Below are positions 1 to 5,077 of a DNA stretch of 5,077 nt, piece after piece (within the stretch, counting starts at the first letter, position 1; every line of letters begins with the position of its first letter). The stretch comes from CAIZGX01 sp039805165 (GTDB taxonomy: Bacteria; Bacteroidota; Bacteroidia; Flavobacteriales_D; Sanyastnellaceae). Where the stretch lies: the NCBI GenBank assembly GCA_039805165.1, contig JBDLUS010000145.1, positions 1 through 5,077 on the forward strand. The letters are read 5' to 3'. A program made the translations under genes and the position numbers. Below the pieces are notes generated by a model. It worked only from the letters and a program-made list of their open reading frames with translations, was not told the DNA's origin and searched no databases.

Positions 1-197
1 CCTGTTGTGCGTGCTAAATTTTGCAAACTGTCTTCCAACAACTGCACTTCGTTCGCAGCCAACATGCCTGTTCCATCGTAGACCAATCTGCGATCATCTT
101 TTTGAGGAAAACAATCTTGCGCTTGTGTGTTGGAGTATAATCCAAGAAAGACAACGACAAGAAAGAACTTAACGGCTGACTTTATTGCTAATTTCAT
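1..197 (-). CDS. Secreted TPM-domain (YgcG-like) protein, N-terminal 65 residues only
   Basis: Partial gene running off the low-coordinate end of the window. The ATG at 197 opens a frame with no stop through base 1. The first ~27 residues form a signal peptide: MKLAIKSAVK, a hydrophobic stretch FFLVVVFLGL, then a likely signal peptidase I site near NTQA/QD. The mature part has the opening of a TPM (DUF477) domain: DRRLVYDGTGMLAANE, followed by a helix LLEDSLQNLARTTG that matches the family pattern of a short D-x-x-G/A-x-L segment and a helix ending before TG. TPM proteins of this kind are usually exported and often continue into a membrane helix and a glycine-rich tail, but that part is not visible here. 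The Cys two residues after the cleavage region is not in a lipobox, so it is probably not a lipoprotein. The start lies inside the end of the upstream TPM gene (29-base overlap), which suggests translational coupling. Family function is unsettled; a phosphatase role is known for a plant homologue. The start is well supported by the signal peptide. Confidence 0.8.
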   Translation of the reverse strand, partial: MKLAIKSAVKFFLVVVFLGLYSNTQAQDCFPQKDDRRLVYDGTGMLAANEVQLLEDSLQNLARTT

Positions 198-594
198 TGA
201 TGTCGTTTTCTTGATATGGGAAATTTGATTTTAATGCAGAAGCAATGTTGCGGAAGCAGTTGCCTATTCCTTGGGCATATTGATTCATTTTAAAATCGTT
301 GATTAAGGTTGAAAGCGTTTCTGACAGGAACTGTTCCGACAAATGCGCTTTCGCTCCGGCGTCTGCAAGGATAGAGACTTTACGGTCGTTCACGCTCACA
401 TACAACAGAACTGCATTTCGTTGCTCTGTTTTATGCAATTCCAATTCAGAAAAAACGAAAGCTGCTCGATCCAGCACGTTCTCGTTGCACACTTCTTCAA
501 TGTGCAATTTGAATTCTGCTGAAGTGAGCAGCTCTGCTTCTTCAATAGATTTCTCAACTAATCGAGAGAAATCATCTTCGAAGAAAAAAGCCAT
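169..594 (-). CDS. Leaderless TPM-domain protein, 141 aa
   Basis: Complete small gene encoding a TPM (DUF477) domain and little else. Visible family features are SAEFKLHIEE (residues 25-34, first strand), VLDRA (40-44), LHKTEQRNAVLLYVS (53-67), the core DRKVSILADAG (70-80), and a C-terminal helix YAQGIGNCFRNIASAL (106-121). No signal peptide or membrane segment is visible, unlike most TPM proteins and unlike the next gene, so it is predicted to be cytoplasmic. The ATG shares one base with the lemA stop codon (TAATG arrangement), a classic sign of translational coupling, so this start is firm. The 3' end overlaps the next TPM gene by 29 bases. LemA followed by two TPM proteins, one short and one secreted, is to my knowledge a recurrent order in Bacteroidota. 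Biochemical function is unknown; a link to envelope stress or to LemA is inferred from context only. Confidence 0.88.
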   Translation of the reverse strand: MAFFFEDDFSRLVEKSIEEAELLTSAEFKLHIEEVCNENVLDRAAFVFSELELHKTEQRNAVLLYVSVNDRKVSILADAGAKAHLSEQFLSETLSTLINDFKMNQYAQGIGNCFRNIASALKSNFPYQENDINEISNKVSR

Positions 595-1184
595 TATTCG
601 AAACTTACTTTTGGAGCGTTTTCACTTCCAGCATCAGCTTCAAACATCTTGCGAACCTTGAACTCTTCATCGTCGTTGCCAACCAATCCAAGCGCTTTGT
701 GTTTCCAGAAACCTCTAACATAACTGTTGAATTCCTTTACAGCTTCATTATAAAGATCGCGTTCAGTCTTCACTTGATTCTCTGTTCCTTCAAGCTGCGC
801 TTGAAGCATTCCAAAGTTCTCAGTGCTGCGAATTTCAGGATACTTCTCGAATACCACTTGAATGTTGCGGTTGATAATGCTTCCTTGTTGCTGAATTTCT
901 TCAGGAGTAGTGGCGCTCTTAATACCAGCACGCGCATTCGTCACTTCCATTAAAATTTTCTCTTCATTGGCAGCAGCACCTTTAACGGTAGCAACCAATT
1001 GCGGTACTAAGTCGGCACGACGTTGATAGGCTGTTTGCACATTCGCCCATTTCTCGTTCACCGCTTCTTGCTTCTCTACAGCTCCGCTGTATACGCTTGT
1101 TCCGTATAGGTAGAAAATTCCAAAACTTACAACTATTACTCCGACTACTGCGAGCAGAGCGATTAACACTTTATTTGATTTCAT
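594..1184 (-). CDS. lemA: LemA family membrane-anchored protein, 196 aa
   Basis: LemA proteins have one N-terminal membrane helix and a mostly alpha-helical soluble domain; their molecular role is not settled. Here residues 1-5 are short and polar/basic (MKSNK), residues 6-28 are a hydrophobic helix, and the rest is helical. Family signatures are EKWANVQTAYQRRADLVPQL (44-63), VATVKG (64-69), a YPEIRSTENFGMLQ segment (115-128), LEGTEN (131-136), and ERDLYNEAVKEFNSYVR (141-157). The tail ENAPKVSFE resembles the end of other Bacteroidota LemA proteins. Length is normal for the family. The ATG at 1184 sits just before the membrane helix; upstream is A-rich (AATAAAAAGAA) with no Shine-Dalgarno, as is common in this phylum. 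It starts 49 bases after htpG stops and shares one base with the following TPM gene. In other bacteria lemA often neighbours the membrane protease gene htpX; here the neighbour is the chaperone gene htpG. Confidence 0.95.
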   Translation of the reverse strand: MKSNKVLIALLAVVGVIVVSFGIFYLYGTSVYSGAVEKQEAVNEKWANVQTAYQRRADLVPQLVATVKGAAANEEKILMEVTNARAGIKSATTPEEIQQQGSIINRNIQVVFEKYPEIRSTENFGMLQAQLEGTENQVKTERDLYNEAVKEFNSYVRGFWKHKALGLVGNDDEEFKVRKMFEADAGSENAPKVSFE

Positions 1185-1233
1185 TTCTTTTTATTGTTGA
1201 ACGAAGGTGTTCTTTTTTTTCTTGTTAAGCAAA
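1185..1233 (-). other. Short htpG-lemA gap without a recognisable terminator
   Basis: This 49-base gap contains a run of eight A on the minus strand (1213-1220), and the bases just before the lemA start are also A-rich. The only dyad is GAAC/GTTC (4 bp, 6-base loop), too weak to terminate and without a following U-tract. Read-through from htpG into lemA is therefore plausible. The A-rich bases before the ATG probably serve as the translation-initiation context. Confidence 0.5.
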
Positions 1234-3117
1234 TTATTTATTGAGTGCTTCAAAATTGGCTTGAATGAACTTGGTCAATTCGGCCCCTTTCAAAATACCT
1301 TTTGAAAGCATAGCCAATTGAACCGCTTGCTGCGCAAGGCCCTTGCCCAATTCTTTGTCGGCATTGATCTTTTGCATTAACGGATGGTTCGAATTCACAA
1401 CAATGGTGTAACTATCTGGAAGTTCTCCGTAGAAGTTCATTCCTCCGCCTCCGCCCAAAGCACTTTGCTCCTTCATGCGACGCATGAATTCGTTTTGCGT
1501 TATAGTAACAGGTGCTTCCGTTGAAGACATGTTTTCAAAACTCACGTTGAAAGATTTTGTATCCAAGTTCTCTTCGAACAAAGGCTTCAATGCTGTTTTT
1601 TCCTCTTCGGTAAGAAGTGATGCCGAGTTTTCTTCTTTCTCAATCAACTTATCTAACACATCGCTATCCACACGCTTGAACTTCAACGTTTGGTCTTTCG
1701 ATTCCAATTGCGAAATCAAATGCGGCGTCAATGGCGAGTTCATTTCAACCACTACATATCCACGGTCTTTTGCAGAAGCAATGAATGAATCTTGCGCTTG
1801 GCTATCGTTGCTGTATAGCACCACAGTGTTGCCACTCTTATCTTTTTGAAGCACGTCAACTTTCGCTTTCAATTCTTCCAAATTGAAATATTCATTTTCA
1901 GTTGTTTTGAAAAGATTGAAGTTCACAGCCTTTTCGTTGAACTTCTCTTCAGACAACATTCCATAATGAATGAACACAGAGATATCGTCCCATTTCGATT
2001 CGAAATCTTTGCGATCTCCGTTGAACATGCTGTTCAACTTATCTGCAACTTTCTTTGTAATGTGCGCAGAAATCTTCTTCACATTTCCGTCTTCCTGCAA
2101 ATAGCTGCGCGACACGTTTAACGGGATGTCTGGAGAATCGATAACACCGTGCAGCAACGTTAAGAAGTCTGGAAGAATATTCTTCACTTCATCGGTGATG
2201 AATACTTGATTGCTATACAACTGAACTTTGTTTCGGTTGTTTTCCATGTTCGCCTTCAACTTAGGGAAGAATAATATTCCGGTTAGGTTGAAGGGATAAT
2301 CTACGTTTACGTGAATATGGAACAACGGATCTTCGAAGGAATACGGATACAGTTCGCGGTAGAATTTATCGTAATCTTCTTGTTGAAGATCGGCTGGTTT
2401 CTTTGTCCAAAGCGGAGTGGTTGAATTGATGATGTTGTCAACGGTTGATTCAACACGCTTGGCATTTCCTTTGTCGTCTTTCTCTCCGCTTGGGTCGTCG
2501 ATGTATTCTGTTTTCGTCCCGAAAACAATTTCAACCGGCATAAAGCGACAATACTTATTTAAGATGCCTTCTAAACGAGACTTTTCAGAAAACTCAGTTG
2601 AATCGTCTGCAATGTGTAAAACGATATCGGTACCGAAAGTATCTTTCTCCACTGTTTCCATGGTGAAGTTCGGCGACCCGTCGCACACCCATTTAACGGC
2701 AGGCGCATCTTTTCTCGATTTCGAAATAATTTCTACTTCTTTCGCCACCATAAATGCGGAATAGAATCCTAATCCGAAGTGACCAATAATTTGTGCGTCT
2801 TTGTATTTGCTTACGAATTCTTCAGCACCGCTGAAGGCGATTTGATTGATGTATTTATCTACCTCTTCTTCCGACATCCCTACTCCATTGTCGCGAATGG
2901 TAATGGTCTTGTCTGCTTCATTCAAGATAACTTCTACTCTGTAGTTCTCTGCACCTTCTTTAAGTTCTCCGAGGCTACCTAATGTTTTTGATTTTTGACA
3001 CGCATCCACTGCGTTGCTCACTAATTCACGTAAAAAGATCTCGTGATCTGAATACAAGAATTTTTTAATAATGGGAAAAATGTTTTCGGTTTGAACTGAA
3101 ATATTTCCTTGTCTCAT
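1234..3117 (-). CDS. htpG: HtpG, Hsp90-family molecular chaperone, 627 aa
   Basis: Cytosolic ATP-dependent dimeric chaperone. Numbering from the chosen ATG: the N-terminal GHKL ATPase domain has FLRELVSNAVDA (E31, N35, D38 for ATP/Mg binding and hydrolysis), RDNGVGM (75-81, with D76), the lid IAFSGAEEF (93-101), GHFGLGFYS (112-120) and GTD (162-164). A short charged linker follows (about 206-222). The middle domain contains WTKKPADL, LYPYSFEDPLFHIHV and LNVSRSYLQ, where R337 matches the catalytic arginine that contacts the ATP gamma-phosphate. Many HtpGs have Glu in place of the Ser after this Arg; RSYLQ is, as I recall, usual in Bacteroidota. The C-terminal dimerisation region includes FMRRMKEQSALGGGGGM and ends FIQANFEALNK. 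The frame stays open upstream to a TTG at 3150, but those 11 extra codons overlap the likely promoter and MRQGNISVQTENIF is the normal family N-terminus, so ATG 3117 is chosen. There is no Shine-Dalgarno. Regulation is probably by stress through the elements at 3143-3195. Confidence 0.97.
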   Translation of the reverse strand: MRQGNISVQTENIFPIIKKFLYSDHEIFLRELVSNAVDACQKSKTLGSLGELKEGAENYRVEVILNEADKTITIRDNGVGMSEEEVDKYINQIAFSGAEEFVSKYKDAQIIGHFGLGFYSAFMVAKEVEIISKSRKDAPAVKWVCDGSPNFTMETVEKDTFGTDIVLHIADDSTEFSEKSRLEGILNKYCRFMPVEIVFGTKTEYIDDPSGEKDDKGNAKRVESTVDNIINSTTPLWTKKPADLQQEDYDKFYRELYPYSFEDPLFHIHVNVDYPFNLTGILFFPKLKANMENNRNKVQLYSNQVFITDEVKNILPDFLTLLHGVIDSPDIPLNVSRSYLQEDGNVKKISAHITKKVADKLNSMFNGDRKDFESKWDDISVFIHYGMLSEEKFNEKAVNFNLFKTTENEYFNLEELKAKVDVLQKDKSGNTVVLYSNDSQAQDSFIASAKDRGYVVVEMNSPLTPHLISQLESKDQTLKFKRVDSDVLDKLIEKEENSASLLTEEEKTALKPLFEENLDTKSFNVSFENMSSTEAPVTITQNEFMRRMKEQSALGGGGGMNFYGELPDSYTIVVNSNHPLMQKINADKELGKGLAQQAVQLAMLSKGILKGAELTKFIQANFEALNK

Positions 3118-3142
3118 AGTTTGATAATTTTTGCACGCCCAT

Positions 3143-3157
3143 TCAAGCAATATGCCA
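3143..3157 (-). promoter_or_regulatory. Putative sigma-54-type (-24/-12) promoter of htpG
   Basis: On the minus strand this reads TGGCATATTGCTTGA. The sigma-54 consensus is TGGCAC-N5-TTGC, with GG and GC separated by ten bases. Here TGGCA and TTGA are at exactly that spacing, with A instead of C at the last position. It would place the transcript start near 3131 and give a leader of about 14 bases. No good Bacteroidota housekeeping promoter (TTG, about 20 bases, TAnnTTTG) was found in the gap. This is inference from motif spacing alone. Confidence 0.45.
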
Positions 3158-3167
3158 CGCGCGGCAT
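3152..3167. promoter_or_regulatory. Imperfect 16-bp palindrome overlapping the htpG promoter
   Basis: The sequence ATGCCACGCGCGGCAT is a palindrome with a single mismatched pair (3157/3162). It overlaps the TGGCA of the putative -24 element. It could be a binding site for a dimeric regulator, or a chance by-product of the TGGCA box and the G+C-rich stretch around it. Confidence 0.3.
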
Positions 3168-3168
3168 T

Positions 3169-3195
3169 CCGACAACCTGTCAGCGAACACTGACA
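3169..3195. promoter_or_regulatory. TGTCAG/CTGACA inverted-repeat cluster upstream of htpG, probable operator or activator site
   Basis: A perfect 6-bp inverted repeat, TGTCAG (3178-3183) and CTGACA (3190-3195), is separated by CGAACA. A third related half-site, CCGACA (3169-3174), lies three bases from the first, so the same unit appears three times in 27 bases with alternating orientation. It lies 12 to 38 bases upstream of the putative -24 box. Such spaced dyads are typical of dimeric transcription factors. Which protein binds, and whether it activates or represses, cannot be told from the sequence. Confidence 0.5.
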
Positions 3196-3200
3196 AATAA

Positions 3201-3228
3201 AAAAGGGGCCGATTGCTCGGCCCCTTTT
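3201..3228 (-). terminator. Rho-independent terminator after the T9SS surface-protein gene
   Basis: A perfect 12-bp stem, AAAAGGGGCCGA (3201-3212) paired with TCGGCCCCTTTT (3217-3228), has a 4-base loop. On the minus strand the stem ends in TTTT and runs on into TTATTTG, giving the U-rich tail. It begins 18 bases past the stop codon at 3247. It separates the surface-protein transcript from htpG. The stem is symmetric, but no plus-strand gene leads into it. Confidence 0.92.
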
Positions 3229-3246
3229 ACTCTGCTAAAAAGTCTC

Positions 3247-5077
3247 TTAGCGAATTACGATGCGTGAAGATGATGCTTTACCATCTTTCACCATTTGCAA
3301 TTCATAGATACCAGGAGCGATACCGTTAAGGTTAAGCTCTATGTTTTGTGTTCCTGTGCTTACAGTAACTTGATTCGCTTGAACCATTTTACCAACTGCA
3401 TCAATTAAGTTCACGTTCATTGCACCGCCTTTTGTGCTGTTCAAACGAACAGTCAAGTGGTCAGTAGCAGGATTTGGGAATACAACTACGTTAGAGATTG
3501 TCTCCAATTCTTCAACACTAACAATTGAAACAACCACCTCTTCTCTTGGACTAGGACAGTCGAAAGATGGCGTGTGAGCATGCCAGTCATAGAAGAAATA
3601 GTAGTAGTTATCTCCATCTTGGTTTTGATTACCATTTGTAACAGTGGTACCGGTGATGCTTATTAAACCATTCACATCATATGGGTAATCAAAAGGAGTA
3701 GCAGTAGTAATATCACGATCTCTCCACAATCCAGGATTACCAGTTGAAGTGCGCAAGCCGTATCCGTTTCCAGCAGGAATGAAGAAGTTCAGTGCTATGT
3801 AAGAATCTCCGTTTGGAATATTTACATCTGCAGTAGCGACAACCATTAAGTTAGCATCAACTACTTGAATCGTGCGAACACCAGAAGCGTTTGAATAAAC
3901 AAAAACGCTGTCCAGAATAACGTCTTCCAATGCATCGAACTTATTGAAGTTGGTTGGGGTGTTAGCGAAATATGCGCCGCTCGCAGCATCATATGTTGAT
4001 TTTCCACCATTTCCCTCAGCCCCACCGAATGTAGCAACGTCTTCAACCCAGAAAGAAGTTGGAGATGAAGTAATTGCAGGCGTTGTAAATGTAGCACCTG
4101 TTCCAATTGGAGAACCTCCAGTTGCAACGTCATACCACTGAAGGTTAGTACCTGTAGCCGTTAAATCGGCAGTTACTCCAGTTACACCGATATTCACATC
4201 AACAGCGGTTGGAGCTGCAGGAGCGTCGTAAACGACAACTGAAGTAATTGCAGAAGTAGCGAATCCACAACCGCCTTCAACTTGAACTGTATATTCTCCT
4301 GGTAAAGCCGCATTGATTGTTTGCGTTTCTTCTCCGTTGCTCCACAAGTAGCTAGCACCTTCAGAAGCTGTCAATTGAACAGACGAACCTTCACAGAAAT
4401 CAAGTGCACCTACTACAGCAATTGTTGGCGTTTGAACATCTGAGTTAACGGCAACAGTAATTGCGTTTGAGTTTCCTGCACATCCGTTTGCATCGTATGC
4501 AATAGCCGTATACAAACCTGGCTCACTAACAGTGATTGTGTTTGTAGTAGCACCATTGCTCCAAATGAAGCTGCTTCCATTTGCAGAAGCGGTAAGATCT
4601 ACTGACTGTCCAACACACAATTGAGTGTTTCCACCTGCAGTAATTGAAGCAATTGGAGCAGTGCAATCAACTTCAACAAAGTTGTGGTATTGATCAATAC
4701 TAGGGTTTGTAATTACTTGAGTTCCACCTGCAGGCCAATGAATGATAGCGTAGTCGATAGAAGTTTCAGAACCAATACCGAAGTTTAATATGTTAGAGTT
4801 GGTAATACCGTAGCTCACACCTGAACGAACTTCACGAACTTGAGTTCCCCATGCTCCGTGAATTTCAACAACAGCACCTACAGCGTTTGTGTTAGACATT
4901 ACACCTTCTAAATGGAAACCTACCCAATGGTTGTTGTTTCCACCGTTAATTTGAAGACGGTCAGCAACGTTACTTGGTGTTACATAACCGTTAGAGTTAC
5001 CGTAACCAGCATATACGTCAACAAAACCATCGTTGTTCAAATCACCCAAACCGAAACCGTGCATGGTTTGTGGGTTG
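3247..5077 (-). CDS. T9SS-sorted multidomain surface protein with FG-GAP and ASPIC/UnbV domains, C-terminal 609 aa
   Basis: Partial: the frame is open to the window edge and reads NPQT before the first visible Met, so the ATG at 5064 is internal and the true start is beyond 5077. Numbering from that Met: an FG-GAP/VCBS-type calcium loop GFGLGDLNNDGFVDVY (3-18, D-x-N-x-D-G); an ASPIC/UnbV domain (about 36-118) with DRLQINGG, NHWVGFHLEG, VGAVVEIHGAWGTQVREVRSG and IIHWPAGG; two similar Ig-like repeats (135-207, 209-279) each with a C-x-G-x-S-V-x-L-T-A start and a WSNG core; a third Ig-like module with LQWYDVATGGSPIGTG (about 280-346); a beta-rich module (365-515) seen in many Bacteroidota surface proteins; and a T9SS type A sorting domain (521-605) starting VVVFPNPATDHLTV, with GIAPGIYELQM and ending SSRIVIR. 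It is exported by T9SS after Sec, then released or attached to the surface. The substrate or partner is unknown; adhesion or glycan binding is a guess. No catalytic motif is visible in this part. Confidence 0.93.
   Translation of the reverse strand, partial: NPQTMHGFGLGDLNNDGFVDVYAGYGNSNGYVTPSNVADRLQINGGNNNHWVGFHLEGVMSNTNAVGAVVEIHGAWGTQVREVRSGVSYGITNSNILNFGIGSETSIDYAIIHWPAGGTQVITNPSIDQYHNFVEVDCTAPIASITAGGNTQLCVGQSVDLTASANGSSFIWSNGATTNTITVSEPGLYTAIAYDANGCAGNSNAITVAVNSDVQTPTIAVVGALDFCEGSSVQLTASEGASYLWSNGEETQTINAALPGEYTVQVEGGCGFATSAITSVVVYDAPAAPTAVDVNIGVTGVTADLTATGTNLQWYDVATGGSPIGTGATFTTPAITSSPTSFWVEDVATFGGAEGNGGKSTYDAASGAYFANTPTNFNKFDALEDVILDSVFVYSNASGVRTIQVVDANLMVVATADVNIPNGDSYIALNFFIPAGNGYGLRTSTGNPGLWRDRDITTATPFDYPYDVNGLISITGTTVTNGNQNQDGDNYYYFFYDWHAHTPSFDCPSPREEVVVSIVSVEELETISNVVVFPNPATDHLTVRLNSTKGGAMNVNLIDAVGKMVQANQVTVSTGTQNIELNLNGIAPGIYELQMVKDGKASSSRIVIR
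4228..4662 (-). repeat. Two tandem Ig-like repeats within the surface-protein gene
   Basis: Two degenerate protein-level repeats of about 72 residues lie side by side. The first has LCVGQSVDLTASANG, FIWSNGATTNTITV and GLYTAIAYDANGC; the second has FCEGSSVQLTASEG, YLWSNGEETQTI and GEYTVQVEGGC. Each carries a Cys near its start and another near its end, at matching places, so each may hold one disulfide. The DNA has diverged well beyond recent duplication. They probably act as spacers between the ASPIC/UnbV domain and the cell-surface end. Confidence 0.65.

Noticed and set aside
1213..1220. Eight-base A/T homopolymer as a phase-variation tract
   Set aside because: It lies in the noncoding gap and is short; A-rich sequence before start codons is ordinary in this phylum. 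There is no sign of a switching frame.
1243..1249. GAGTGCT, identical to part of a CIRCE (HrcA operator) half-site, near the end of htpG
   Set aside because: There is no partner TTAGCACTC at the required 9-base spacing, and the bases encode the conserved C-terminal residues of HtpG, so it is chance.
1225..1262. Possible housekeeping promoter for lemA (TTTTG ... TAATTTG) at the end of htpG
   Set aside because: The -7-like box is one base short of TAnnTTTG and the spacing to TTG is only about 14 bases, so it is too weak to list as a feature.
1475..2121. Open plus-strand frames inside htpG (1475-1849 and 1846-2121), with others at 299-661, 2417-2764 and 2779-2982
   Set aside because: They are antisense to strongly conserved genes, rich in Ser/Phe as expected for reverse reading, and show no family motif or start context.
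3861..4133. Minus-strand 90-residue frame rich in Leu/Gln (LQLEVLQLEQVLHLQRLQLL...)
   Set aside because: It is an out-of-frame reading of the Thr/Ala-rich Ig-like region of the surface protein; the apparent repeat is a shadow of codon use.
1..5077. CRISPR arrays, tRNA/rRNA genes, insertion sequences, phage or defence genes
   Set aside because: No regularly spaced direct repeats, cloverleaf, transposase motif, terminal inverted repeats or defence-type domain were seen on either strand.

Overview
The window looks like Bacteroidota chromosome, probably from the Flavobacteriales or a related order. Three things point there: a cell-surface protein with a C-terminal type IX secretion (T9SS) sorting domain, an HtpG with Bacteroidota-style wording of its motifs, and start codons preceded by A-rich sequence with no Shine-Dalgarno. 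Base composition is moderate (low 40s % G+C, judged by eye). No phage, transposon, plasmid, CRISPR or RNA-gene signal was seen.

All five genes lie on the minus strand, so transcription runs from high to low coordinates. (1) 5077-3247 is the C-terminal 609 residues of a large secreted protein: an FG-GAP-type calcium loop, an ASPIC/UnbV domain, Ig-like modules, an unnamed beta-rich module and a T9SS sorting tail. Its 5' end is outside the window. (2) A strong intrinsic terminator (3201-3228) ends it. (3) A compact regulatory region (3118-3200) carries TGTCAG/CTGACA half-sites and a sigma-54-like -24/-12 element in front of htpG. (4) htpG (3117-1234) encodes the Hsp90 chaperone. (5) After a 49-base gap with no clear terminator comes a packed trio: lemA (1184-594), a leaderless TPM-domain protein (594-169, sharing one base with lemA) and a second TPM-domain protein with a signal peptide (197 to the window edge, overlapping its neighbour by 29 bases).

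The secreted protein is probably an independent unit. htpG probably answers to stress through its own promoter. The lemA-TPM-TPM trio looks translationally coupled and may be co-transcribed with htpG, which would place an envelope-associated module of unclear function under chaperone-type control. The individual families are known. The least ordinary points are the htpG control region, the htpG-lemA linkage and the paired leaderless and secreted TPM proteins. I see no convincing evidence of a wholly new system.
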